DNA of 64,000 nt from Pandoraea terrae (GTDB taxonomy: Bacteria > Pseudomonadota > Gammaproteobacteria > Burkholderiales > Burkholderiaceae): assembly GCF_902459695.1 (NCBI RefSeq), contig NZ_CABPRZ010000007.1:1-64000 (forward strand), written 5' to 3'. Within the stretch, counting starts at the first letter, position 1. Each line of letters opens with the position of its first letter. The notes beneath the pieces were generated by a model. That model made no database searches. It was not told where the DNA came from and saw only the letters and a program-made list of their open reading frames with translations. Positions 16,533 through 25,841 of this stretch are shown in pieces. The position numbers were made by a program, and so were the translations under genes.

Positions 16533-17285
16533 TTAGAACGTTTTGGCCAGATCCTGAGCCGCCGTCTGCAGACGCGGCACGAACTCGAGCGCGCGCGACA
16601 GCGGCGTACGGGACACCGGCGCGTGCACGGCGATCGCGGCCAGCGCTTCGCCCTGCGCGCTCACGACGGGCGCCGCCACGCAGACGATGCCCGCCACGAA
16701 TTCCTCGTTGTCGACGCCGATCTGCTTGTAGGCGATGCGGTCGAGCTCCGCCTCAAGCATTTCGACATCGGTAATCGTGTTGGCCGTAAAGCGATCGAGC
16801 TTCAGTTGACGCACCAGCGTCGCGCGCTCGTCTTTCGGCAGCAAAGCCATCAACAACTTGCCCGATGCGGAACAATGCACCGGCACCTGCGAACCCGGCT
16901 TCAGGTCCAGGCGCAACGGCCACGGCGCTTCCATGCGATCGAGATACAGCACCTCGGTGTTATGCAACATGGTCAGGTTGCAGGTCTCGCCGAGATCGCC
17001 GACCAGCCGGCTCAGGATCGCGTGACGCTGGCGCCGCCCGCCCGAATGCATGACGATCCGCATACCCAGCTGCGCAAGCCGCGGCCCAACCGCATAGGCA
17101 TTCTTCGCCCCCGGCTCGCGAATCACCAGCCCGCCCGCCTCGAGGGCGCTCAGCATCCGGTGCAGCGACGCCTTCGGCGCGTCGAAGTCCTGCACAATCT
17201 CCGCGAGCGTCAGCGGACGGTCCGCGTGGACCATGTGTTCAAGCAGCGCAAATGCCCGCAGGGTGGGCGTGTCAGCTTTGTTCAT
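16533..17285 (-). CDS. IclR-family regulator of the xsc/pta taurine locus
   Basis: 250 residues from the ATG at 17285 ('MNKADTPTLRAFALLEHMV'); longer in-frame starts reach into the promoter region and are not preferred. The N-terminal winged helix ('LTLAEIVQDFDAPKASLHRMLSALEAGGLV') and C-terminal effector domain ('VPVHCSASGKLLMALLP', 'GVDNEEFVAGIVCVAAPV') are standard IclR. It is divergent from xsc with 475 bases between, where a perfect palindrome lies at 17509-17532. I infer that it controls pta and xsc in response to a sulfonate intermediate. Many related loci use other regulators (TauR), so the IclR type is a local variant. Confidence 0.88.
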   Translation of the reverse strand: MNKADTPTLRAFALLEHMVHADRPLTLAEIVQDFDAPKASLHRMLSALEAGGLVIREPGAKNAYAVGPRLAQLGMRIVMHSGGRRQRHAILSRLVGDLGETCNLTMLHNTEVLYLDRMEAPWPLRLDLKPGSQVPVHCSASGKLLMALLPKDERATLVRQLKLDRFTANTITDVEMLEAELDRIAYKQIGVDNEEFVAGIVCVAAPVVSAQGEALAAIAVHAPVSRTPLSRALEFVPRLQTAAQDLAKTF

Positions 17286-17508
17286 GCCGTCTTCCGTTCC
17301 GAAAAATGAAACGGCTCCATTGTACCGGTTGACGGCCTCCCCCTCCCCGCGGACTTGGGATTCATTCCGAATTTTTTCGGTGTTTACCCGGTTCTCCCGC
17401 GCCCCCTCAACAGGCGCCAACGCCTCGCCCCGCAAGGCTTCCTGGCCTGCGGTCGGCGTGTTGCCAGTCATAGGGGGACGGATGACGGATCGCATGAAAT
17501 GCACTATC

Positions 17509-17532
17509 GTTGACAAATACATTTTTGTCAAC
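17509..17532. promoter_or_regulatory. palindromic operator upstream of xsc
   Basis: Perfect inverted repeat GTTGACAAA-N6-TTTGTCAAC in the iclR-xsc intergenic region, about 230 bases before xsc. It contains a TTGACA hexamer, so a bound regulator would cover a possible -35. It is the best candidate for the IclR binding site. The rest of 17286-17760 is AT-rich near the palindrome and otherwise shows no gene. Confidence 0.6.
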
Positions 17533-17760
17533 GAATCGTCCCGAAAAAATTTTTTGTAACGGGTATTGCCATTTTGTTTTTGATGCCCAAGAATTATTCG
17601 TACGATTTGTTCCACATTTTTCAAAAGAGCTTCGGAAACAGATCCGCGGCCCCGATCGGGGGACCGCGCCACCGCAGGCAACCCGCGCCCGTCGCGACCG
17701 TCGCACCCTTTTCGCCACACTTTCTGGCTGCTTGGACTTATTTCTGACAGGAGACACACC

Positions 17761-19533
17761 ATGGACAATCGCAAGGTCATTCAGGGCAAAACGAAGATGA
17801 CGCCGTCTGAAGCGTTCGTCGAAACGCTGGTCGCCAACGGCGTGACCGACGTGTTCGGCATCGTCGGCTCGGCCTGCATGGACGCCCTCGACATCTTCCC
17901 GGCCGCCGGTATCCGCTACATCCCGACGGTGCACGAGCAAGGCGCCGGGCACATGGCCGACGGCTATTCCCGCGTCTCGGGCCGCCATGGCGTGTGCATG
18001 GCGCAAAACGGTCCCGGCATTACGAATTTCGTCACCTCGATCGCCGCCGCGTACTGGGCGCACAGCCCGGTGGTCATGATCACGCCGGAATCGGGCACGA
18101 TGACGATGGGCCTCGGCGGCTTCCAGGAAACGGAACAGTTGCCGATCTTCTCGAAGATCACGAAATTCCAGGGCCACGTGAACAACCCGCGCCGCATGGC
18201 CGAGATCACGGCGCGCTGCTTCGACCGCGCCATGCTCGACATGGGGCCGACGCAACTGAATATTCCGCGTGACTACTTCTACGGCGAATACGAGTACGAG
18301 ATTCCCTCGCCGATCCGCATCGAAAACGGCCCGGGCGGTTTGCAGGCCCTGACGGAAGCAGCCGACCTGCTCGCTTCGGCGAAATTCCCGGTGATCCTGG
18401 CCGGCGGCGGCGTGGTGATGTCCAACGGCACGGACGCCGCCGTGGGCCTCGCTGAATTGCTCGATGCCCCGGTCGTCAACAGCTATCTCCACAACGATTC
18501 GTTCCCGGCAAGCCATCGCCTGTGGTGCGGCCCGCTCGGCTATCAGGGCTCGAAGGCCGGCATGAAGCTGATGGAAAAGGCCGACGTCGTGCTCGCGCTC
18601 GGCACCCGGCTCGGACCGTTCGGCACGTTGCCGCAGCACGGCCTCGATTACTGGCCGAAGAACGCGAAGATCATTCAGGTCGACGCCGATCCGAAGATGC
18701 TGGGCCTCGTGAAGAAGATCTCCGTGGGCCTGTGCGGCGACGCCCGCTCCGCAGCGCTGGCGCTGGCCGAACGCCTGAAGGGGCGGACGCTGACTTGCCA
18801 CGGCAACCGCGACGCGCGCCTGGCCGACATCGCGAAGGAAAAGGCTGCGTGGGAAGGCGAGCTGAACGAATGGACGCACGAGCGCGATCCGTACAGCCTT
18901 GACGTGATCAAGAACGCCAAGGAAATGCACCCGCGCCAGATGCTCCGCGAGTTGGAAAAAGCCATGCCGAAGGACGCCATGGTCTCGACCGACATCGGCA
19001 ATATCTGCTCGGTCTCAAACAGCTACCTGCGCTTCGAGCAACCGCGTTCGATGTTTGCCGCCATGAGCTTCGGCAACTGTGGCTATGCGTTCCCGGCCAT
19101 CATCGGCGCCAAGGTCGCCGCGCCGGATCGTCCGGCCGTGGCCTATGTCGGCGACGGCGCCTGGGGCATGAGCTTCGGCGAAATCCTGACTTGCGTGCGT
19201 GAAAACATCCCGGTCACGGCCGTGGTGTTCCACAACAAGCAGTGGGGCGCGGAAAAGAAGAATCAGGTCGACTTCTACAGCCGTCGTTTCGTCGGCACGG
19301 ATCTGGAAAATCCGAGCTTTGCCGCCATCGCACGCTCGATGGGCGCGCAAGGCGTGACGATCGACAGCCTGCAGGATGTCGGCCCCGCCCTCGCCGCCGC
19401 ATGCGCTGCGCAGAAGGAAGGCAAGACGACCGTGATCGAAGTGATGGTCACGCGCGAACTTGGCGATCCGTTCCGCCGCGACGCGCTGTCGATGCCGGTC
19501 CGTTTGCTCGAGAAGTACAAGGACTTCGTCTGA
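17761..19533 (+). CDS. xsc: sulfoacetaldehyde acetyltransferase
   Basis: 590 residues, the family's normal length. It is a ThDP-dependent enzyme turning sulfoacetaldehyde plus phosphate into acetyl phosphate and sulfite. Visible signatures are the N-terminal 'VFGIVGSACMDALDIFPAAGIRYIPTVHEQGAGHMADG' region with the ThDP glutamate, 'AQNGPGITNFVTSIAAAYWAHSPVV', and the C-terminal ThDP/Mg segment 'AYVGDGAWGMSFGEILT...NNKQWGAEKKNQ'. The start has CAGGAGACACACC just upstream. Pta across the divergent promoter and the permease and TauXY-like genes downstream complete a taurine route. No sulfite oxidase or exporter is present in the window. Confidence 0.95.
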   Translation: MDNRKVIQGKTKMTPSEAFVETLVANGVTDVFGIVGSACMDALDIFPAAGIRYIPTVHEQGAGHMADGYSRVSGRHGVCMAQNGPGITNFVTSIAAAYWAHSPVVMITPESGTMTMGLGGFQETEQLPIFSKITKFQGHVNNPRRMAEITARCFDRAMLDMGPTQLNIPRDYFYGEYEYEIPSPIRIENGPGGLQALTEAADLLASAKFPVILAGGGVVMSNGTDAAVGLAELLDAPVVNSYLHNDSFPASHRLWCGPLGYQGSKAGMKLMEKADVVLALGTRLGPFGTLPQHGLDYWPKNAKIIQVDADPKMLGLVKKISVGLCGDARSAALALAERLKGRTLTCHGNRDARLADIAKEKAAWEGELNEWTHERDPYSLDVIKNAKEMHPRQMLRELEKAMPKDAMVSTDIGNICSVSNSYLRFEQPRSMFAAMSFGNCGYAFPAIIGAKVAAPDRPAVAYVGDGAWGMSFGEILTCVRENIPVTAVVFHNKQWGAEKKNQVDFYSRRFVGTDLENPSFAAIARSMGAQGVTIDSLQDVGPALAAACAAQKEGKTTVIEVMVTRELGDPFRRDALSMPVRLLEKYKDFV

Positions 19534-19576
19534 AACTGAAAGTCCGCCGAGCCGTCCGTATCGGGCGGCCCGGCCG

Positions 19577-19605
19577 CACGGCGCCGCTTTACCGGCGGCG
19601 CCGTG
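19577..19605 (+). terminator. strong hairpin after xsc
   Basis: Perfect 11-bp stem CACGGCGCCGC/GCGGCGCCGTG with a 7-base loop, 44 bases after the xsc stop. There is no T run, so it may act as a weak or Rho-assisted terminator or as a transcript-stabilising hairpin. Confidence 0.45.
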
Positions 19606-20139
19606 CACCTGAAGGCTGTACCCTGTTCGTGCGCGAACCCACGACGCGTGCGCGCGATGCGCGCAAAACGGCAATATCCCCCGACCGTATCACCCGATCG
19701 CAAGACGCCGGCCGAATGACTCGGAATAGAGCGTTTGTTACAGGTATTCAGGAGGCAGTGTGGTAGTCGTTCAATGTAATTTTGCGGGTCCTTCCCGCGC
19801 AGATTCCCCCCATGTCGTCGCGACCGGCATCTTGCCGCCGGACTCGCCCATCCCGTTTGGCCACGAGCCACCCGCAACACCCCGGCAGCCGGCGCAACGT
19901 CACTGACGCAGCGCCGCAGACCGCGGACATTCACTGAATTTTTCCGCGTTTTTTTCTGAATTCACTCGGCTTCATCCGAGCGTGTGGACACGTGCGCGTC
20001 GTGTATTGACCGATGTTGCGCTCACCGTGCGCATCCGCCGCTGCAAGGCGGACTCGGGGCACCCTGGCGCCCCGGGCGCGCGCACACCCGCGTTCTCGCC
20101 GCATGAAGCCGTCCTGCCCGACAGATCAAGGAGGTCGGC
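19606..20139. other. intergenic region between xsc and the permease
   Basis: About 530 bases without a supported gene. It should contain the promoter of the permease-tauX-tauY unit, but no well spaced promoter stood out. An AAGGAGG ribosome binding site ends it, 8 bases before the permease ATG. Confidence 0.4.
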
Positions 20140-21549
20140 ATGCTAAACCATGAAAAGCGCTCCCCGCAGCAGTTGCAGCACAGTTTGAAACAACGCCACA
20201 TGAGCATGATCGCGCTGGGTGGCGTGATCGGTGCAGGTTTGTTCGTCGGCAGCGGGGTGGTCATCCACGCGGCCGGACCGGCGGCGATTGTGTCGTTCCT
20301 CATTACCGGTGCACTCGTCGTGCTGGTCATGCGCATGCTTGGCGAAATGGCCTGCGCCCTGCCCGCCGTCGGCTCGTTCTACGAGTATGCCCGGCTCGCA
20401 TGGGACGACAAGCCCGGCGGCGGCGAACTCGCCGGATTCCTCACCGGATGGATGTATTGGTATTTCTGGGTCATCGTCGTGGCGGTCGAGGCCGTGGCCG
20501 GCGCATCGCTGATCCAGTTCTGGCTGCCGGACATCCCCGCGTGGGCCATCAGTCTTGTCCTGCTGGTGGTGCTGACCGGCACGAACCTGGTGTCCGTTTC
20601 CTCATATGGGGAATTCGAATTCTGGTTCGCATCGATCAAGGTCGCGGCCATCGTGGTCTTCCTGCTGCTTGGCGGGCTGTTCGTGTTCGGGCTTTGGCCG
20701 CACACGGTGGCCAGCACCGGCCACCTGTTGTCCCACGGCGGATTCATGCCGAACGGCGTCGGTCCGGTACTGGCGGGTGCGGTGGCGGCAACCGGCTTCT
20801 ACTTCGGCGCGGAAATCGTGACGATCGCTGCCGCCGAGGCGAAGGAGCCCCAGCAGGCAGTGGCGCGCGCCACGAATTCGGTGATCGGCCGCGTACTGTT
20901 CTTCTATATCGGCTCGATCCTGCTGGTGGTGATGCTCGTGCCCTGGGACTCCGCCGGCATGGCCACGCCTTACGTGAGCGCGCTCGAAGCCATGCGTATC
21001 CCGGCGGCCGCGCACATCATGAACGCGGTGGTCCTGACGGCCGTGCTCTCCGCGCTCAATTCGGGGCTGTACGCGTCGTCGCGCATGCTGTTCGCGCTGA
21101 CCCGGCGCGGTGACGCACCCAAATCGCTGGCACGCCTGAACAAGCGCGGCGTGCCGGTCCGGGCCATTTTGATCGGTACTGTTTTCGGCTACGCGGCGGT
21201 CGTCATGTCGTATGTCTCGCCCGACACAGTGTTCGCGTTTCTCGTCAATTCGTACGGCACCGTCGCGATTTTTGTCTATGTCCTGATCGCGTTCTCGCAA
21301 TTGCGCCTGCGCCGCCGGCTCGAGCGCCACTCGCCAGGCAAGCTTCGTGTGCGGATGTGGTGCTTTCCGTATCTGACTTACGTGGCCATCGCGGGCATGC
21401 TCGGCATTGTCGGCGCAATGGCCTTCCTGCCGGACCAGCGCACGCCGCTCGCGCTCGGGGTCGTCAGTCTCGCCGTTTTGCTCCTCGCCTACACGGTGCG
21501 CTCGATCTGGCGCAAGCTGCGCGCGCCCGATCCCGGGTTCGAGATCTAG
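20140..21549 (+). CDS. APC-family amino acid permease, probable taurine importer
   Basis: 469 residues, about twelve membrane helices. The N-terminal 'MSMIALGGVIGAGLFVGSGVVI' is the APC-family substrate-binding signature, closest in style to GabP/AnsP-type proton symporters. Its start is set by AAGGAGG. Its position between xsc and the TauX/TauY-like genes suggests it imports taurine or a related aminosulfonate, in place of the ABC (TauKLM) or TRAP systems seen elsewhere. Substrate is inferred from context only; GABA or another small amine is an alternative. Confidence 0.82.
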   Translation: MLNHEKRSPQQLQHSLKQRHMSMIALGGVIGAGLFVGSGVVIHAAGPAAIVSFLITGALVVLVMRMLGEMACALPAVGSFYEYARLAWDDKPGGGELAGFLTGWMYWYFWVIVVAVEAVAGASLIQFWLPDIPAWAISLVLLVVLTGTNLVSVSSYGEFEFWFASIKVAAIVVFLLLGGLFVFGLWPHTVASTGHLLSHGGFMPNGVGPVLAGAVAATGFYFGAEIVTIAAAEAKEPQQAVARATNSVIGRVLFFYIGSILLVVMLVPWDSAGMATPYVSALEAMRIPAAAHIMNAVVLTAVLSALNSGLYASSRMLFALTRRGDAPKSLARLNKRGVPVRAILIGTVFGYAAVVMSYVSPDTVFAFLVNSYGTVAIFVYVLIAFSQLRLRRRLERHSPGKLRVRMWCFPYLTYVAIAGMLGIVGAMAFLPDQRTPLALGVVSLAVLLLAYTVRSIWRKLRAPDPGFEI

Positions 21550-21783
21550 GCCCTAAGGACTTTCCCTCCCCCCACCCGCCCGCCGTGCATGCATGGCAGG
21601 CGGGTGCTGGCACACGCGCGCTGGCTCCCGTGCTGGCTCACACGAACGGGGCCAACTGGCCCTAACGCCAGCGCCAGCCAACTGATTCAATGACAAACAA
21701 CAGGCTGTCGTGGCGGATGCGGCGTTTGCCGCCCCTGCCGCGCGCCTTGCCGCATTCCCCCATAGATAACGGAGACTATTTCG

Positions 21784-22191
21784 ATGGACAAGACCCACCA
21801 GCCTGCCAACGGCGCCGACTTCCTCAAGGCTTTCAGCGATGCCTGGAACCGCCACGATCTCGACGGCCTGATGACCTTCATGGCGGACGACTGCGAGTTT
21901 CACGCCGCCGCCGGCCCCGAGCTGCTGGGCAAGACGTTCAAGGGCCGCGCGGCCGTCCGCGAGGGCTTTGCGCTGGCCTGGCAAACGTTCCCCGATGCCC
22001 AGTGGCTCGACGGCGATCACTTCGTCTGCGGCGACCGGGGCGTGTCCGAATGGACCTTCGTCGGCACCAAGGCCGACGGCACCCGTATTGAAGCCCGCGG
22101 CGTCGACGTATTTACGTTCCGCGACGGCAAGATCGCCGTCAAGAATGCGTTCCGCAAGGACCGTCCCCCGGTCGCCGGCGCACAGCGCTGA
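21784..22191 (+). CDS. tauX: NTF2-like protein, probable small subunit of taurine dehydrogenase
   Basis: 135 residues of SnoaL/NTF2-like fold ('FSDAWNRHDLDGLMTFMADDCEFHAA', 'DVFTFRDGKIAVKNAF'). It precedes an FAD-dependent deaminating oxidoreductase by about 40 bases. Known taurine dehydrogenases pair a small TauX with a flavoprotein TauY, and this pair next to xsc fits that arrangement. 'GDYFDG' is upstream sequence, not part of the protein. The symbol is assigned from context and size; sequence identity to TauX was not tested. Confidence 0.65.
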   Translation: MDKTHQPANGADFLKAFSDAWNRHDLDGLMTFMADDCEFHAAAGPELLGKTFKGRAAVREGFALAWQTFPDAQWLDGDHFVCGDRGVSEWTFVGTKADGTRIEARGVDVFTFRDGKIAVKNAFRKDRPPVAGAQR

Positions 22192-22232
22192 TCCGGCGCG
22201 CCCCCCGATCGATGCGAACAGAGGCAGCCATC

Positions 22233-23657
22233 ATGCACATGACGCTCAAGCCCGCCAACTCCACGCGGTTGGCCACTGGCGCGACAGCGCCCAGTTCGGC
22301 GTACGACCCGCAATACGATCCGCTCGTCGCCGACAATCCCGGCCGCGGCCGCGACTACGCGCCCACGTACTGGGTTGCGACGGCCGGCCCGGCCCCCGAG
22401 GATGACGGGCCGGTCACGCACGACATGGACGTCGACGTCGCCATCATCGGCGCGGGCTTCACCGGGCTCGTCGCCGCGCAGGAGTTGGCGCGGGAATATG
22501 GCATCAAGGCCACGGTGCTCGAAGCCAATCGCGTCAGTTGGGGTTGCACCAGCCGCAATGGCGGGCAAGCGCAGAATGCGTCGGGACGTCTGTCGCGGTC
22601 CCAGTGGATCGCCCGCTGGGGCGAAGACGTCGCCCTGCGCATGCATGCCGAAATTCGCGACGGCTTCGACTATTTCAAGGGCCTGATCCAGAGCGGCAAC
22701 ATCCAGTGCGATCCGCAGCCGGGCGGGCATCTTTATATTGCGCACCGCCCGTGGGCGCTGGAAAAGCTGCGCAGTGAGTCCGAAGTGCTGAACAAGGTAT
22801 TCGGCTATCCCACGCGCATCCTCGACCGGGCGACGGTCGCGCGCGAGTATCTGGACGACGCCGAATGCTGCGGCGCAATGCATGAGCCTGACGGCATCGG
22901 CGTACATCCGCTCAAGCTGGCGTACGGTTACCTGCGCATGGCGCGCGAGGCCGGCGCCACGGTGCATCCGTCGAGCCCGGTCACAAAGTGGGAAACCCGC
23001 GACGGCTTGCATTACCTGACGACGCCGGGCGGCGTGGTGCGCGCGCGCGCCGTGGGCGTGGCGACCGGCGGTTACACGTCGCAGACGCTGAACCCGCTGC
23101 TGCGCAACAAGATCATGCCGATCCTGTCGAATTCGATGGTGACGCGCCCGTTGACCGCGGCGGAACTCGACGCCTGCAATTTCCGGACGACGGAAGTCAT
23201 CACCGACACGCGCACGTTGCGCTTCTATTACCGCCGCTTGCCCGACAATCGCGTGCAGATTGGCAGCCGCAGCGCGATTACCGGCATCGATGCACCTGCG
23301 GCGCGCCATCAGCAGTTGCTGATCGAGGGCCTGGGCCGGAAATTCCCGGCGCTCAAGGGCATCCAGATCGACTATTCGTGGTGGGGATGGGTCGACGTCA
23401 GCCACGACATGATGCCGCGCATTACCCAGCCCGATCCCAACCAGACCGCGTACTACGCGATGGGCTACGGCGGCAACGGCGTCATGTATTCCGCGCAGGC
23501 GGGCCGCCGGCTTGCCCAATGGATCGCCGGCCAGGGGCGCTCGCTCGATCTGCCGATCTTTACGTCGCCGTTGCCCGGGCATGTCTTCGCACCGTTCCGC
23601 CGCATCGGCCAGCGCATGTTGTTCCATTGGTATCACTTCCGCGACGAACGCGCCTGA
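22233..23657 (+). CDS. tauY: FAD-dependent oxidoreductase, probable taurine dehydrogenase large subunit
   Basis: 474 residues from the ATG at 22233, which has GAGGCAG upstream; an alternative start at 22212 adds 7 residues. It is a DAO-family flavoprotein with the FAD motif 'VAIIGAGFTGLVAAQELA' (about residues 73-90), 'CTSRNGGQAQNASG' and the C-terminal 'YYAMGYGGNGVMYSAQAGR'. Relatives include gamma-glutamylputrescine oxidase (PuuB) and TauY. Context after xsc, a permease and TauX favours oxidative deamination of taurine to sulfoacetaldehyde. A polyamine oxidase is the main alternative. Confidence 0.72.
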   Translation: MHMTLKPANSTRLATGATAPSSAYDPQYDPLVADNPGRGRDYAPTYWVATAGPAPEDDGPVTHDMDVDVAIIGAGFTGLVAAQELAREYGIKATVLEANRVSWGCTSRNGGQAQNASGRLSRSQWIARWGEDVALRMHAEIRDGFDYFKGLIQSGNIQCDPQPGGHLYIAHRPWALEKLRSESEVLNKVFGYPTRILDRATVAREYLDDAECCGAMHEPDGIGVHPLKLAYGYLRMAREAGATVHPSSPVTKWETRDGLHYLTTPGGVVRARAVGVATGGYTSQTLNPLLRNKIMPILSNSMVTRPLTAAELDACNFRTTEVITDTRTLRFYYRRLPDNRVQIGSRSAITGIDAPAARHQQLLIEGLGRKFPALKGIQIDYSWWGWVDVSHDMMPRITQPDPNQTAYYAMGYGGNGVMYSAQAGRRLAQWIAGQGRSLDLPIFTSPLPGHVFAPFRRIGQRMLFHWYHFRDERA

Positions 23658-23772
23658 AAGCCGGTGCCAGCCTGCGCAATTGCCGATGTGCAGGCGTTTC
23701 GATGACGCGTGCCGAGACACGCGTACCGCGCAGTGTTGATGACCGTGGCTGAGTGGGCGGCCACGGTCTTTT

Positions 23773-25119
23773 TTATGACGGACATCGCATCGCATCCTCG
23801 AGCAGACGATCCTGGCGAAGTGCGATGGCCCTTGCCCGCGCCGCATGTAATGTCGCCCAACGCTTAACCCAGCCGTGGCCGAGGCGACGAACGCAGTCTT
23901 CCCGCCGTGCGATCATCAATGCTGCCACCTCGTCCTCGCGGCGCCACGCCAGTGTGTCGTCCGGCGCCGGGTCGGCCCGGCAGTCGGCGACGACAGCCGC
24001 AATCGCGCTGTCGGAGATCCGCTGCAACCGGTACGCCATCTCGACAGAAATCGACAGCGCACTGCCGCTGTCGGCGAGGGTTGCAACGTCCCGGTCCGGA
24101 TCCACCGCCCGCAAACGTTCGACGCACGTTTCCAACTGTCGTCCATAGGGCAGCACGCCGGGACCGGCCAGCGGCCCTGACGGCAGCGACGGACCGAACG
24201 CTGCATCGGCTCGCGCAAAATGCTGCTCGATGGGCGCCAGTGAGCGCAACTGTGCCCGCTGCGAGACGACCACCTCGAAATTGTCTTCCTTGAGTTGCCC
24301 CTGGAAACCCATCTGCAGGGCCGCACCGAAATCGAGGGTCATGCCGCGCGGCGCCCCCGTCGCGTCGGCGCAATAGCCGAAATTCTCCATATGGCAGTTG
24401 AGCGGGTCCCAGTTACCGATCCACAACGACGCCAGATAGTGCCGCTCCTGCTCGTTTCGATAGGCGACGGGCAATAGCCGGTTCAAGGCTTCGAGCGCGG
24501 CAAAACGGCGCGCGTGGGCGGCGCGATGGCGCGCTGCCGCGTCACCGGCAAGTTGCCAGAATGGCCGGCCGCCACAGCATTGCTGCATGTGGTGCTCGGC
24601 GGCAAGCGCAATGGCGCACAACGTATCGTAGTTTTCGGAAGCGTCCGGGAAGGCGCGCACAATGGCAGCCCGTGCATGCGGGCCCGTCAACCAATGCCCT
24701 AAGTCCTCGAAGGACTCGACCCATTCGGAGGCCAGATAGACCTTGTCGGGGATTTGCGTGCCATCCACCCACTGAGAGCAGTGATCGGCCAGCCGCACAG
24801 GCGGCGTGCGCAGCCCCGTCAAGGCAAACAGCGCCCCTGCCAGCCGCTCCTCTGCCGCGTGTTTGCGGCTGGTGCATGACTTCACGCGATAGATGTGCGT
24901 AGCCCCGTTTCCGGCGCGCAACGCCACGCGAAGGTAAGCAGTCGGCGAGCTGCCTGCCGGGCGAAGGCGGCCGACGTCAGCCCGCCGTGCGGTTGTGCAA
25001 TCGAGAACGCCAGGCGTAAGCTGCACCGCGCCTGCCGGCACGTGAGCAGGCTGGCCTGCGGGTATCGGCGAGGCATGTGTTCGGGAAAAGCCGGTTCGGG
25101 AGAAAGCGCTGAGCGTCAC
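23773..25119 (-). CDS. orphan protein with kinase-like fold
   Basis: 448 residues from a GTG start; no ATG fits. The first 55 residues are Pro/Ala/Ser/Thr-rich and likely disordered. Then come elements that can be read as a kinase core: a beta-strand lysine ('YRVKSC'), a conserved glutamate ('HAAEERLAGALFALTG'), a hinge-like 'VYLASEWVE', a catalytic-loop-like 'IGNWDPLNCHMENFGY' and a metal-binding 'LDFGAA'. This order resembles HipA/PI3-4-kinase-like enzymes rather than Ser/Thr kinases. No partner gene or secretion signal is visible. A disordered N-terminus plus kinase core is common in type III effectors, but that is speculation. The family is not recognised. Confidence 0.6.
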   Translation of the reverse strand: MTLSAFSRTGFSRTHASPIPAGQPAHVPAGAVQLTPGVLDCTTARRADVGRLRPAGSSPTAYLRVALRAGNGATHIYRVKSCTSRKHAAEERLAGALFALTGLRTPPVRLADHCSQWVDGTQIPDKVYLASEWVESFEDLGHWLTGPHARAAIVRAFPDASENYDTLCAIALAAEHHMQQCCGGRPFWQLAGDAAARHRAAHARRFAALEALNRLLPVAYRNEQERHYLASLWIGNWDPLNCHMENFGYCADATGAPRGMTLDFGAALQMGFQGQLKEDNFEVVVSQRAQLRSLAPIEQHFARADAAFGPSLPSGPLAGPGVLPYGRQLETCVERLRAVDPDRDVATLADSGSALSISVEMAYRLQRISDSAIAAVVADCRADPAPDDTLAWRREDEVAALMIARREDCVRRLGHGWVKRWATLHAARARAIALRQDRLLEDAMRCPS

Positions 25120-25259
25120 GACATCGGCGGGCGCAGATCGCGTGCGACCTCCGCCCGCTGCGGGAATTGGAAAGCGTCCGATTATGGATGCCGTTCAGCG
25201 CCAATGCTTTGGAAAACGCGCGGCCAATACGCCGTCTCCGCAGGGCGGCGCCGCGCATC

Positions 25260-25841
25260 TCAAATCTCTACCCGCGCCCCCAGCAGGACCAGGAATTGCG
25301 CCAGCCACGCGGGATGCGCCGGCCACGCCGGAGCGGTGACGAGATTGCCCTGCGTGTGCGCTTCGTCCATCTTCTTTTCGATGTAGGTGCCACCGGCGAG
25401 ACGCACTTCCGGCGCGCACGCCGGATAGGCCGAGCATTCGCGGCCTTTGAGCACACCTGCGGCGGCGAGCAGTTGCGCACCGTGGCAAATCGCAGCAATG
25501 GGTTTGTCCGCGTCGGCAAAGTGCCGCACCACTTCGAGCACGTCGCCATTCAGGCGCAGATACTCGGGGGAGCGCCCGCCCGGGACGATGAGCGCGTCGA
25601 AATCGCCCGGATTGAGGTCGCCGAACGTGGCGTTGAGCGTGAAATTGTGGCCACGCTTTTCGCTGTAGGTCTGATCGCCTTCGAAATCATGAATCGCCGT
25701 GCGGATCTGTTCGTCCGCCCGCTTGCCCGGACACACGACATCGACACGGTAGCCGAGCATGGACAGCGCCTGCACGGGCACCATCAGTTCATAGTCTTCG
25801 ACGTAATCGCCAGCCAGTACGAGGATACGTTTCTTGCTCAT
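25260..25841 (-). CDS. DJ-1/PfpI family protein
   Basis: 193 residues from the ATG at 25841, which has AAGGAGAC upstream; the longer frame to 26099 is not needed. The fold's markers are '[19 protein letters not shown]', the glutamate in the early strand, '[15 protein letters not shown]' and the nucleophile elbow '[16 protein letters not shown]' with the conserved Cys. Members act as glyoxalase/deglycase-like or stress proteins; the exact reaction is not predictable. It appears to be a single-gene unit facing the AT-rich RTX island. Confidence 0.88.
   Translation of the reverse strand: MSKKRILVLAGDYVEDYELMVPVQALSMLGYRVDVVCPGKRADEQIRTAIHDFEGDQTYSEKRGHNFTLNATFGDLNPGDFDALIVPGGRSPEYLRLNGDVLEVVRHFADADKPIAAICHGAQLLAAAGVLKGRECSAYPACAPEVRLAGGTYIEKKMDEAHTQGNLVTAPAWPAHPAWLAQFLVLLGARVEI

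Noticed and set aside
17407-18930. 507-residue minus-strand frame opposite xsc
   Set aside because: xsc is certain on the plus strand; the antisense frame has shadow-like composition and would cover the divergent promoter.
21530-21549. tRNA-like GGGTTCGAG segment
   Set aside because: It is inside the permease coding sequence and has no cloverleaf around it.
22017-23846. 609-residue minus-strand open frame
   Set aside because: Antisense to tauX/tauY-like genes and Arg/His-rich without domains.
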